Shown piece by piece: positions 25,817 to 33,812 of a DNA stretch of 64,000 bases; position 1 is the stretch's first letter; each line of letters starts with the position of its first letter. This DNA comes from Tenacibaculum agarivorans (GTDB taxonomy: Bacteria; Bacteroidota; Bacteroidia; Flavobacteriales; Flavobacteriaceae). The notes under the pieces are model-generated. The model saw only the letters and a program-made list of their open reading frames with translations, was not told the DNA's origin and made no database searches. The stretch covers positions 1-64,000 of the forward strand of contig NZ_MSMP01000030.1 in the NCBI RefSeq assembly GCF_001936575.1, in the 5' to 3' direction. The translations under genes and the position numbers were made by a program.

Positions 25817-26534
25817 AACATTACTGGTAGAAGATAAACCCTACATACGTAAAGCTTTAATATCGTTAATAGAAATATTAGACAAAGGGTTAACCATTAT
25901 AGGAGAGTGCGGAAGTGTTAAAGAGGCTGTTACTGTAGTACAAGCTTGTAAACCAGATTTAATTTTTTTAGATATAAATTTATCAGATGGTAATGCATTT
26001 GATTTTTTAATGCAAACAGAAACATTTAAGTATAAAGTAATCTTTATAACAGCTTATGATGAATATGCATTAAAAGCGCTTAAGGTAGGAGCTATAGACT
26101 ATATTTTAAAACCTGTTGATATAGACGAATTAGAAATAGCTATAGATAAAGTAATAGCCAGTAATACTACAATAGAAAAAGAGCAAATCTCAAAAGTAAG
26201 AGAACGTATAGAAAGTAATCGTTTAATAGTTAGCTTACAGGACGGTTATCAGGTAATTGAGGTTGATCAATTGAAGTTTTGTAAATCAGATAGGGGGTAT
26301 ACTACCTTTTATTTAAATGATGGTAAAACGATTTTAGCTTCTAAACCTTTAAAGTTTTTTATGGAACAGTTACCATCCTCAAAGTTTGTTAGGATACATC
26401 AGTCTTGTATTGTTAACTTAGATTATGTAGAAAAATATGATAAAAGCGGAATGGTTATTTTAAAATGCAACCAACGTTTGTCTGTTTCTATTAGAAAAAA
26501 AGAAGAATTTTTATCAAAACTACTGAATAAATAA
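25809..26534 (+). CDS. LytTR-family response regulator
   Basis: A 241-residue cytosolic regulator. The receiver domain has the acidic pair Glu8-Asp9, phospho-acceptor Asp55 (LIFLDINLSDG) and the conserved Lys in DYILKPVD. The LytTR DNA-binding domain covers about 140-240 (KFCKSDRGYTTFYL; KFVRIHQSCIVNLDYVEKY). It overlaps the kinase gene by 8 bases. A close paralogue lies at 29833-30543, with the same domain order and near-identical key motifs, so a local duplication is likely. Confidence 0.93.
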   Translation: MIKTLLVEDKPYIRKALISLIEILDKGLTIIGECGSVKEAVTVVQACKPDLIFLDINLSDGNAFDFLMQTETFKYKVIFITAYDEYALKALKVGAIDYILKPVDIDELEIAIDKVIASNTTIEKEQISKVRERIESNRLIVSLQDGYQVIEVDQLKFCKSDRGYTTFYLNDGKTILASKPLKFFMEQLPSSKFVRIHQSCIVNLDYVEKYDKSGMVILKCNQRLSVSIRKKEEFLSKLLNK

Positions 26535-26711
26535 TCGCTAAGTAGATACAAATGGAAACCCAACCATTACGTATTTACATTCATTATACTACATACAATT
26601 AGTTATGATTTACTTTGTGTAAGTGAATAGGGGATTAAAGCGATAAAATCTTAATAAAGTTTATTGTTTTTTAGCTTTTTGAAGCCGAATTAAAAAAGTA
26701 TAATCATAAGT

Positions 26712-26891
26712 ATGAATTTTACTTTCATATTATTTATTATGTTGCTTTATACGTTACAAGCATTTGTCATTTCCATAATAGTAAGAATGTTTGATTTTAA
26801 TGGTGTTTTTCATAGTAAAATAGAAGAAAAAAGATACTTTCAAAAGGAGTTTGTACTCTTTGAATTTATACGAATAAAGATGTTTAAGTAA
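26712..26891 (+). CDS. Possible small membrane protein
   Basis: A 59-residue reading frame from ATG 26712 to TAA 26889-26891. Residues about 3-25 (FTFILFIMLLYTLQAFVIS) make one hydrophobic helix and the rest is basic and aromatic. It lies in an otherwise gene-free stretch of 527 bases between the regulator and the DUF1266 gene, and a strong terminator follows about 90 bases downstream, which would make sense if something here is transcribed. I recognise no family; chance is not excluded. Confidence 0.35.
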   Translation: MNFTFILFIMLLYTLQAFVISIIVRMFDFNGVFHSKIEEKRYFQKEFVLFEFIRIKMFK

Positions 26892-26947
26892 AAGATACTA
26901 TTATAATTATCAAAGAGATAATAGGAAAAAAGAAAGGGTCATTACAT

Positions 26948-26974
26948 GATTAATAAAGGAGGGTTTTATTAATC
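26948..26974. repeat. Perfect 10-base inverted repeat
   Basis: GATTAATAAA and its exact complement flank a 7-base spacer, just ahead of a terminator hairpin. Being AT-rich with no T-run of its own, it may be an operator or part of a transcript fold. It lies in the gap between the small reading frame and the DUF1266 gene. Confidence 0.5.
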
Positions 26975-26979
26975 TCTAT

Positions 26980-27010
26980 AAGCCTGAAGTAATATTCAGG
27001 CTTGTTTTTA
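26980..27010 (+). terminator. Rho-independent terminator
   Basis: AAGCCTGAA pairs perfectly with TTCAGGCTT around a six-base loop, followed by GTTTTTA. It probably ends transcripts from the LytTR regulator or the small reading frame before the DUF1266 genes. Confidence 0.8.
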
Positions 27011-27061
27011 AAGGGAAATTAAAAAGAGATAAATATTGTGAAGAGAAAAACGAATAAGAGA

Positions 27062-27679
27062 ATGGCTATCACAAAATCACAAAAACGAATGTTGGTTTTT
27101 GGAGCCATATTATTTCATATTGAAAATCAAAAAATATTAAGTGTTTCGTTTAAAGAGGAGTATGAAAGGTTTCTGTATGGAATTGAAAATCAAAATCAAA
27201 ATAGAGAAACAGCAATTACAACTTTAGAACAATTGTTAGCACTAACTGAAAGTAGAAGGTTAGATTCTTTACTAGCAGAAAAGGTTTTGGACGAAACTGA
27301 TATTAAAAAAGAGATTTCAAAAAAAATGAAAATTTCTTTACAAGAGGTTCAAGATATTAGATCTACTTATGCTTGGGATATCTGTCGTTTGGTAGCAATG
27401 AGTAAATGGTGTTTTTGGGGAGGATATATTACTAGAGAGGAAATGTGGAATTTCATCAGTAAAGGAGTAGAAAGGGCGTCAGAAAATGGAGATAATTGGA
27501 AATCGTATACAATATCATTTTTAATAGGAAGAAGACTTGCAGGTTTTGACATTGATGATGTTATAAAACAAGTTAAACAAATATTTTATTCAAGACATCC
27601 CTTTTTTAAAAGGATTAAAGATATAGATGTTTACAAGAAATACCCATTCAAATATAATAGAGTCATTTATACAAATTAA
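27062..27679 (+). CDS. DUF1266 family protein
   Basis: A soluble protein of 205 residues from the ATG at 27062 (MAITKSQKRMLVFGAI). A GTG eight codons earlier is an alternative start; I prefer the ATG because an A-rich leader precedes it. The C-terminal half carries the DUF1266 pattern TYAWDICRLVAMSKWCFWGG and the later NWKSYTISFLIGRRLAG segment. The function of the family is not known. A second, lipoprotein version follows after 25 bases, so this is a paralogous pair in one operon. Confidence 0.75.
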   Translation: MAITKSQKRMLVFGAILFHIENQKILSVSFKEEYERFLYGIENQNQNRETAITTLEQLLALTESRRLDSLLAEKVLDETDIKKEISKKMKISLQEVQDIRSTYAWDICRLVAMSKWCFWGGYITREEMWNFISKGVERASENGDNWKSYTISFLIGRRLAGFDIDDVIKQVKQIFYSRHPFFKRIKDIDVYKKYPFKYNRVIYTN

Positions 27680-27704
27680 ACTAAAACTTTATAAACTGTA
27701 AATC

Positions 27705-28340
27705 ATGAGAATTTTAAAAGCGACAGTACTATTGTTTACTACCATATTCATGTTAACTATTCAATCTTGTGGAAGTAAAAAAGAACATTTAGAAGATAAA
27801 GAGTTAAGTAGTTTTATGTTAGGAGGTATTTATTTTTTTAATGGATATGGAGGTGTAGAAGTAGTATCAAAAATGATGAGTGATGCTGGATATATAACCG
27901 ATGAACAGTTGATTAATGGTTATAAAGAAATTTTTCAATTTGCTTTTGAAAAATCACAAGGTAGCGGCATCAAAAGAATGTTTAAATCGATGTGGAATAT
28001 TAACAATAAAAAAGAGTTGTTGGCTAGCATAAATGATTTAAAAACTAGAACACATAAATATAAAGCTTGGGATTATGCTAGAATAATAAATAATGCATCA
28101 ATGGGATATGCTGCTGATTGGTTAACTAAAGAGGAAGTAAAAGAAATAGTACAAGAAATTCTTCCTTTAGCACAAAATAAATATGAAGATTGGAAAACTT
28201 ATTATGAGGATTTTAATAAGGGTAGAATTGATTGGAATACAGAAGATCCAGAAGCAAAATCTTTTGAGAAAATTGCAAATACCATTACAACATATAATAA
28301 TTCTATTTATCAAGTTTTACCATTAAAAGGTAAAGAATAA
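27705..28340 (+). CDS. DUF1266-like lipoprotein
   Basis: A 211-residue protein. The signal peptide ends in the lipobox LTIQSC, so lipidation at Cys22 is likely. Residues about 115-185 repeat the DUF1266 pattern (YKAWDYARIINNASMGYAAD; WKTYYEDFNKGRIDW), the same motif pair as in the preceding gene. It follows that gene by 25 bases. The role is unknown; one copy in the cytosol and one on the membrane may indicate partner proteins. Confidence 0.7.
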   Translation: MRILKATVLLFTTIFMLTIQSCGSKKEHLEDKELSSFMLGGIYFFNGYGGVEVVSKMMSDAGYITDEQLINGYKEIFQFAFEKSQGSGIKRMFKSMWNINNKKELLASINDLKTRTHKYKAWDYARIINNASMGYAADWLTKEEVKEIVQEILPLAQNKYEDWKTYYEDFNKGRIDWNTEDPEAKSFEKIANTITTYNNSIYQVLPLKGKE

Positions 28341-28452
28341 AGAATGGGAGTTTTACAAAATATTGGAAATAGAATACCTTTAGATGCAAAAATCTATCAT
28401 ACACTAAATCATGCATATCTGTAAAGGATTTTCTGTATTTAAAAAATAATAA

Positions 28453-29661
28453 ATGAAATCAACCCAATCAGAAATTACTACTACAAAAAGAATTGAATTA
28501 TTAGATGTATATAGAGGCTTTGCTATCTTGGGTATTTTTGTAGTAAATATTGTAATAATGAACTCTACGTTTCTAAATCAAGATGAGTTTATGTTGCAAT
28601 GGACTTCTAAATTAGATTTAATCATTCAGAAGATTCTTCAACTTTTTTTCTACACAAAGTTTTTCCCAATTTTTTCCTTATTATTTGGCTTAGGAATATC
28701 AATGCAGGCTATAAGACTTTCTGAAAAAGGAAAAATGAATATATCTTTTTTTATAAGGAGAATGTTTTTTCTATTAGTATTTGGAGTGCTTCATATTCTC
28801 TTATTTTGGTCTGGAGATGTGTTAAATATGTATGCGCTATTAGGATTATTAACCGTGTTTTTTATCCGAAGATCAAATAAATTGATATTGGGATTGTCTA
28901 TTTTCTTTTTGTTATTTCCTTTTTATAACTTTCTTTTTGAACAACTCTTCAGCTGGATAGCTTATGATCCTGGTAAATATTTAAAAGGCCATACAGGGAA
29001 TTCAATCAATCAGATTATAACAAATGGCTCTTATCTTGAAGGAATGCAATTGAGAATCTTTGAGTATGGCTCTAATTTACCTATGTTAGTTGGCTTTTTA
29101 GTGCCTATAGCACTGTCTATGTTTTTATTAGGGTTATATCTTGGAAAGAATAAAATTTATGAATCTTTAGAGAACTTTATAATCAAAATTAAGAAACCAG
29201 CGATACTAGTTACTATAATATCTAATATATACAGAATGGTATTCCTTTATGTATTAGTAGAACTAGATATATATAAAATAACTGCAATTAGAGAACTTTT
29301 TATAAAACTAATGGTCATTTCTGATGTAATAATGGGATTATTCTATCTATGGATAATAGGTTGGTTATGGTATAAAACAAACTTTAAAAAAGTATTATCT
29401 CCACTTCAGTATGTAGGAAGAATGGCACTCACAAACTATATAATGCAAAGCGTTATAGGACTAGTTATTTTTTCTTCCGTAGGTTTTAAATTGTATGAAA
29501 CGATGTCTCCTTCTCAAACCTTTTTAACCGCTGTACTAGTCTTCGTTTTTCAAATTCTATGGAGTAAATTATGGTTAACTTATTTTAGATTCGGTCCTCT
29601 AGAATGGTTATGGAGATGTTTAACTTATAAAAAGATATTCAAACTTAAAAAAGGGATTTGA
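28453..29661 (+). CDS. DUF418 (YeiB-like) polytopic membrane protein
   Basis: A 402-residue membrane protein with about nine or ten hydrophobic helices. The N-terminus RIELLDVYRGFAILGIFVVN and the C-terminal block (LSPLQYVGRMALTNYIMQS; FRFGPLEWLWRCLTY) are hallmarks of the DUF418/YeiB family. Its biochemical role is unproven, with acyltransferase-like or transport functions proposed. The last 14 codons have a decayed copy at 31724-31772, and the 3' end abuts a decayed histidine kinase fragment, both signs of local rearrangement. Confidence 0.88.
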   Translation: MKSTQSEITTTKRIELLDVYRGFAILGIFVVNIVIMNSTFLNQDEFMLQWTSKLDLIIQKILQLFFYTKFFPIFSLLFGLGISMQAIRLSEKGKMNISFFIRRMFFLLVFGVLHILLFWSGDVLNMYALLGLLTVFFIRRSNKLILGLSIFFLLFPFYNFLFEQLFSWIAYDPGKYLKGHTGNSINQIITNGSYLEGMQLRIFEYGSNLPMLVGFLVPIALSMFLLGLYLGKNKIYESLENFIIKIKKPAILVTIISNIYRMVFLYVLVELDIYKITAIRELFIKLMVISDVIMGLFYLWIIGWLWYKTNFKKVLSPLQYVGRMALTNYIMQSVIGLVIFSSVGFKLYETMSPSQTFLTAVLVFVFQILWSKLWLTYFRFGPLEWLWRCLTYKKIFKLKKGI

Positions 29662-29663
29662 TT

Positions 29664-29774
29664 TTCTCAAAACTACTAAAAATCACATTAGAAAAATCAA
29701 TAGAAAGAGAACTCTTCTTACAGAAAGATTTAAGATTTCATCTAAGTAAAGCAAGTATTAAAGTGAAAAATTGA
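29664..29774 (+). pseudogene. Decayed histidine kinase fragment
   Basis: Read from 29664, this stretch encodes FSKLLKITLEKSIERELFLQ and continues to a stop at 29772. It aligns with FSKLLRITLENSRDKM in the intact kinase at 23606-25816, in the helical region just after the phospho-His. There is no kinase start or ATP-binding domain. It lies right before the second LytTR regulator, where its partner kinase would be expected, so the kinase of this pair has been lost and the regulator is orphaned. Confidence 0.7.
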
Positions 29775-29832
29775 AAATATAATAATGAAAAAGAACAGGG
29801 GTAACTTTAATTTTATCATGTGAGAATAAATT

Positions 29833-30543
29833 ATGAAGGCTATAATAGTTGAGGATAATCAAAAGATTAGACAAGGAATAATTTCGCTTATAAACTCGTT
29901 AGGAAAGCAAGTTGATATAATAGGTGAATGTAGTAATATAGAACAAGCGATAATAGTTACTAAAGTTTGTAAACCTGAGTTGATTTTTTTAGATATAAGT
30001 TTTAAGGATGGAAATGCGTTTGATTTTTTAGAAAGAACAAAAGAGTTTAAGTATAAGTTTATTTTTATTACTGCTTATGATAAATATGCATTAAAAGCTC
30101 TAAAAATAGGAGCGGTAGATTATATTTTAAAACCTGTTGATGTAGTAGAACTTGAAGAAGCTATTACTAAAGTATTTCAAAGCAATATAACAAATCAAAG
30201 AGAGGGAAAAAAAGCGTCAAACAAATTGGTAATTAGTCTTTTAGATGAATACCAGGTAATAGATGTTTATAGTGTTGAATTTTGTAATTCAGATAATGGA
30301 TATACAACATTTCATTTAGAAGGGAAGAAAAAAATAATGACTTCAAAACCATTAAAATTTTTTATAGATAAACTTCCAATATCAAAATTTGTTAGGGTAC
30401 ATCAATCTTATCTAGTTAATTTAGATTATGTTGAAAGATATAATAAAAGAGGAATTGTTATTTTAAAAGGAGGAAGTGAAATTTCAGTTTCAATACGAAA
30501 AAGAGAAGAATTTTTATCCCAGTTATTGAACAGAAAAAGATAG
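29833..30543 (+). CDS. LytTR-family response regulator, orphan paralogue
   Basis: A 236-residue protein. The receiver domain has Glu7-Asp8, Asp54 (LIFLDISFKDG) and Lys in DYILKPVD; the LytTR domain covers about 135-235 (FVRVHQSYLVNLDYVERY). Key residues are kept, so it can probably still be phosphorylated. It is closely similar to the regulator at 25809-26534, including the SKPLKFF.#.LP.SKFVR region, and the remnant of its kinase sits just upstream. It may now answer to the other kinase. Confidence 0.9.
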   Translation: MKAIIVEDNQKIRQGIISLINSLGKQVDIIGECSNIEQAIIVTKVCKPELIFLDISFKDGNAFDFLERTKEFKYKFIFITAYDKYALKALKIGAVDYILKPVDVVELEEAITKVFQSNITNQREGKKASNKLVISLLDEYQVIDVYSVEFCNSDNGYTTFHLEGKKKIMTSKPLKFFIDKLPISKFVRVHQSYLVNLDYVERYNKRGIVILKGGSEISVSIRKREEFLSQLLNRKR

Positions 30544-30707
30544 AATTATAATATAATAGTATAGTTTTTTTAACTAATCCTTATTGTCAATAGACAAATA
30601 TAAATTTGAAATACCCGAATAAGAATTGGTAGAATTTCTCTTATGAATTCACTTTATTTTTGATAAATGATTTATAAAAAATGTATAATTAATAAAGTGA
30701 TAATTTC

Positions 30708-31505
30708 ATGACTAAAACAACAAAATTAAGAGTAAAAATAGGATTGATAGTGGTATTATCTATTTTCTTAAAAGCATGCTCTAGCAATGATGAAGAACAA
30801 ACAAAAGAACCAGTATTGTTTACACCAACAGACAGTAAAGATCTATTAGCTTATTATGAATTTACTAATAATTTAAATGATGCATCAGCTAATAAGTTAG
30901 AAGGTACTGCAACTTCACCATTGTACACTACAGATAGAAAAGGAATAAGTAATAGCGCTTACCAGTTAACAGGGAATATTGAGCAAGTTATTAAAACTGA
31001 AGATTTTCCTTTAGAAGCAGGGTCACTTTCTATAAGCTTTTGGGTCTATATAAAAAGTGAAGATGTTAGTGGTGATAGTGCTGGATTTGGAAGATATATT
31101 TTAGGATCGAGAGAAGCGTGTAATATGTCTAAATTATTCTTGTTGTTATACTCTAAAAATACTAATGATGGAGGTAGTGATAATGTCTTAATCGGAGCTA
31201 GTAATGGTACTGATAATTTAAATACTTCAGCGAATAATTTTCCAAATGATGAATGGGTACACGTAACAGCCACAGTAGATAATGGAAATAAGGAAACAAA
31301 ACTTTATTTTAATGGAGTAAAGGTTAGTGAATTTTCATGGGAAGGGGTAGAAGCAGATTTGTCAAATACTGCACCTTTAGAAATAGGTGACAGCGTATGT
31401 ACAAGCGGAGATAATAGGGATAGAATTATTGCTAAAATAGACGAAGTAGCTTTATTTTCAGCAGTATTAACTCAAGAGCAAATAAATGATTTAGCTAAGA
31501 ATTAG
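30708..31505 (+). CDS. LamG/concanavalin-like lipoprotein
   Basis: A 265-residue protein. The signal peptide ends at the lipobox SIFLKAC, with Cys24 the likely lipid site, followed by an acidic stretch. The rest is one LamG-like jelly-roll domain: LLAYYEFTNNLNDASANK at the start, SLSISFWVY, NDEWVHVTATVDNGNKETKL and AKIDEVALFSAVLTQEQIN at the end. Such domains bind carbohydrate or protein at the surface; no catalytic site is visible. It stands alone between the orphan regulator and a terminator. Confidence 0.8.
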   Translation: MTKTTKLRVKIGLIVVLSIFLKACSSNDEEQTKEPVLFTPTDSKDLLAYYEFTNNLNDASANKLEGTATSPLYTTDRKGISNSAYQLTGNIEQVIKTEDFPLEAGSLSISFWVYIKSEDVSGDSAGFGRYILGSREACNMSKLFLLLYSKNTNDGGSDNVLIGASNGTDNLNTSANNFPNDEWVHVTATVDNGNKETKLYFNGVKVSEFSWEGVEADLSNTAPLEIGDSVCTSGDNRDRIIAKIDEVALFSAVLTQEQINDLAKN

Positions 31506-31808
31506 TAATTTAGCATAGCTAATCTTAAAAACGTCTAAAGTACTTTTAGGCGTTTTTTTATTAAAGTTATAAATAGCTTTTTTTATTCATTTTGAAATTT
31601 TATTTAGGTTGTATAGCACTGCTACGGAACAATAAAAAATCAAAAAAAGGTACAGAAAGAGTTTTTTTATAGCTAGTTTTAGTTTTAAAAAGTCTAAACC
31701 ACTTCTTTGTACCAAACAAATAGTTTAACATATAAAAAGATGTTCAAACTTAAAAAGGGTATTTCATTTTCTTATATTTATCGCCTCATTGTATAAATAC
31801 CCCTAATA
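31506..31808 (+). other. Intergenic region with a decayed duplicate of the DUF418 3' end
   Basis: After the terminator, this gap holds no intact gene. Bases 31724-31772 match 29619-29667 over about 49 bases and encode LTYKKMFKLKKGI, against LTYKKIFKLKKGI at the C-terminus of the DUF418 protein. Sequence upstream of the match has stops in that frame, so only the tail of the copy is left. Confidence 0.75.
31530..31559 (+). terminator. Terminator of the LamG lipoprotein gene
   Basis: AACGTCTAAA pairs with TTTAGGCGTT (one G-T) around a short loop and is followed by seven T. It starts 25 bases after the stop codon. Confidence 0.85.
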
Positions 31809-32456
31809 ATGCGTTTTAAGCAATTGTTTTTTGCTTTATTTGTTTTGCTGAGTATCATTGATGTCTCAATGATTTTTTTTGGCTTTAAAAATCTTTTATG
31901 GTTGCCTAGGATATTGAGTTTAACAGCTGTTGTTTTATATGGTTACTCCTCGATAGACCAAGTTAGATTCAGTTTTTGGATGTTATCTTTTTTTATTGTT
32001 AGTACAGGTTTTCTTTTTTCTTTAGATGATTACACGTTATTGGGAATGCTGAGTTTGGTAGCATTTAGATTGTCTTGGCTAAATTTAATAATAGATTCAA
32101 ATGCCAAAATAGATAAAGAAATTGCTCTTATTGTTTTTAGTATTACAGCTATGTTTTTTAGTATTGTTTTATACCTATTATATACAGATACTATTTTTTA
32201 TTATTTGTCCATAGCTACAACTATTGGCTTACTGTTAGTATTATCAGTTGTGTTTTCATTATTCACTACCAAAGGAGGGAAATTTGGAAATAGAGAGATG
32301 TTATTTGCGGTCATTATTTTTATTATTTCAGATGCACTATCAGGCTCAAAAAAAATAACAGGAACTTCAGTTTTTTTTCTAATGCTAAGCGTTGTACTCT
32401 ATAACATAGCCTATTATTTTTTAATGAGAGGAGTAATACAAAATAATAAGAAATAA
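31809..32456 (+). CDS. Polytopic membrane protein, possibly YhhN/TMEM86-like
   Basis: A 215-residue protein with about eight hydrophobic helices evenly spaced over its length. The helix spacing and a late IIFIISDALSG segment recall the YhhN/TMEM86 family, some members of which hydrolyse lysoplasmalogens, but the match is weak and I would not transfer that function. No partner gene is evident. It lies downstream of the decayed DUF418 tail and upstream of a gap of 457 bases. Confidence 0.6.
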   Translation: MRFKQLFFALFVLLSIIDVSMIFFGFKNLLWLPRILSLTAVVLYGYSSIDQVRFSFWMLSFFIVSTGFLFSLDDYTLLGMLSLVAFRLSWLNLIIDSNAKIDKEIALIVFSITAMFFSIVLYLLYTDTIFYYLSIATTIGLLLVLSVVFSLFTTKGGKFGNREMLFAVIIFIISDALSGSKKITGTSVFFLMLSVVLYNIAYYFLMRGVIQNNKK

Positions 32457-32913
32457 ATTTAGTGGTTAGAAAATTTAACAGTAGAAGAATCTCATCCCCT
32501 TCTTATGTTAAATTTATTTTTTTGTGTTCAAATAATCAACTAAGAGCTTTTAATCATTATTAGTATCATAAGCTAGAAATCTAATTCTCCATTTATTTCT
32601 AGCATTATTGCCTACAGCAGGAAGCCTTACATGCGATATTTCATCGGATATTAAATTACAAAAGATTCATTAATTTTTTACAGTATAAACTGATCTATAA
32701 TATATAAGTATTACTTGCAGACTACTAAAGTTATATCTTCAAAAAGAATTATAAGGAGGGTACAAAGAATTACTAGAGATTCACAAACTTATATCATAAT
32801 ATATTTTTACAACAAGTACTTTTAAGTCACATAAAAAAATACTCTCGCGAAGTATAGACAAACCTTGAGTGTCTTAAAATAAATCAAGAATTTAACTTTT
32901 AAATCTTTTAATT
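32457..32913. other. Intergenic region ahead of the small peptide genes
   Basis: There is no intact gene. On the minus strand, 32550-32666 has an open stretch of 38 codons without a start that reads like a protein tail (HVRLPAVGNNARNKWRIRF then LAYDTNND and a stop); it may be the end of a lost gene. The last 100 bases should hold the promoter of the peptide genes, but I see no clear -7 box. Confidence 0.4.
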
Positions 32914-33108
32914 ATGAAAAAACAAATTTCAAACTTAGGTAAACTCCTAAGTAAAAAAGAACTAGAAAAAATTAATGGAGCTGCATCTACCCCAACTAGA
33001 TGTGCTGGAGTTTTTATTGGAAATACAGGGCAGACTTGCAATGTTGATTCAGATTGTAAAACTGATGAAGCTGTATGTTTTAGAGCTTGTTGTAATACCT
33101 TAGTTTAA
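32914..33108 (+). CDS. Small Cys-rich peptide with a bacteriocin-type leader
   Basis: A 64-residue precursor. The leader MKKQISNLGKLLSKKELEKI followed by NGAA is the type seen in Bacteroidota natural-product and bacteriocin-like precursors (MKK..NLGK.LSK.EL..I.GG), although here the usual GG is GA. The remaining 42 residues have six Cys (30, 42, 48, 55, 59, 60), enough for three disulfides. It is followed after 19 bases by a second, related precursor. No transporter, peptidase or modification enzyme is in the window, so export must be served from elsewhere. Confidence 0.7.
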   Translation: MKKQISNLGKLLSKKELEKINGAASTPTRCAGVFIGNTGQTCNVDSDCKTDEAVCFRACCNTLV

Positions 33109-33127
33109 TTGTAAAACACTATTGATT

Positions 33128-33298
33128 ATGAAAAAAACAATTTTAAATCTAGGGAAACCAATTAGCAAAAAAGAGCAGGGAAAAATTCATGGAGGAACAA
33201 AATGGAGAGAATACATATATGTCTTTTGTCCAACAGGTGGTGAATGTAGATCTGGAGCTTATTGTGATAATTCTGTTTGTATAGATACAAAGCGATAA
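33128..33298 (+). CDS. Second small leader peptide with four Cys
   Basis: A 56-residue precursor, too short for a typical gene caller. The leader MKKTILNLGKPISKKEQGKI ends in HGG, a proper double-glycine site, and is clearly related to the preceding peptide. The mature part, about 33 residues, has Cys at 34, 40, 46 and 51 (VFCPTGGECRSGAYCDNSVC). It shares the leader but little of the core with its neighbour, the usual pattern of diversifying peptide families. The function could be bacteriocin, signal or secreted structural peptide. Confidence 0.65.
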   Translation: MKKTILNLGKPISKKEQGKIHGGTKWREYIYVFCPTGGECRSGAYCDNSVCIDTKR

Positions 33299-33407
33299 AT
33301 TAAAAAGTAGTAAATAAGAGTAAGAGGTTGAACTCTTTACTTTCATTTTACTGAGTTTACGCTCTTACAGGTTTTTAGTATCTTTATAGAAAACCAAATT
33401 CTATATT

Positions 33408-33779
33408 ATGAAACTAGGGGCATTTTCAATTAGTTTAGCTGTTAAAAGCTTAGAAAAATCAAAAGAATTTTATGAAACTTTAGGATTTTCAGTTTTTGCA
33501 GGACAACTGGAAAAGAATTATTTAATTATGAAAAACGGAAATGCCTTAATAGGTTTATTTCAAGGAATGTTTGAAAATAATATCCTTACGTTTAATCCAG
33601 GTTGGGATGAAAATGCAAGTAAATTGGAAGAGTTTGATGATGTAAGAGATATTCAAAAACATTTGAAATCAAACCAAATCAAATTAGAAAAAGAAGCAGA
33701 TGAAAGCTCGAATGGACCAGAGAGTATTGTTTTTTTCGATCCTGACGGTAATAGTATTTTAATAGATCAACATATATAA
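33408..33779 (+). CDS. VOC (glyoxalase/bleomycin-resistance) family protein
   Basis: A 123-residue cytosolic protein of the vicinal oxygen chelate fold. It has the N-terminal AVKSLEKSKEFYETLGFSVF strand-helix unit and the C-terminal VFFDPDGNSILIDQ ending with the typical D.DGN motif. The substrate cannot be told from sequence; the family includes lyases, dioxygenases and resistance proteins. It stands alone between the peptide genes and a bidirectional terminator. Confidence 0.85.
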   Translation: MKLGAFSISLAVKSLEKSKEFYETLGFSVFAGQLEKNYLIMKNGNALIGLFQGMFENNILTFNPGWDENASKLEEFDDVRDIQKHLKSNQIKLEKEADESSNGPESIVFFDPDGNSILIDQHI

Positions 33780-33806
33780 AAACACCTCTCTTTTGAGAGG
33801 TGTTTT
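33779..33806. terminator. Bidirectional terminator between convergent genes
   Basis: ACACCTCTC pairs with GAGAGGTGT around TTTT, with A-runs and T-runs on the two sides. It separates the VOC gene (plus) from the amylase gene (minus). Confidence 0.9.
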
Positions 33807-33812
33807 GTATTT

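Noticed and set aside
28344..28425. 26-codon reading frame after the DUF1266 lipoprotein
   Set aside because: It is too short and has no leader, membrane segment or motif.
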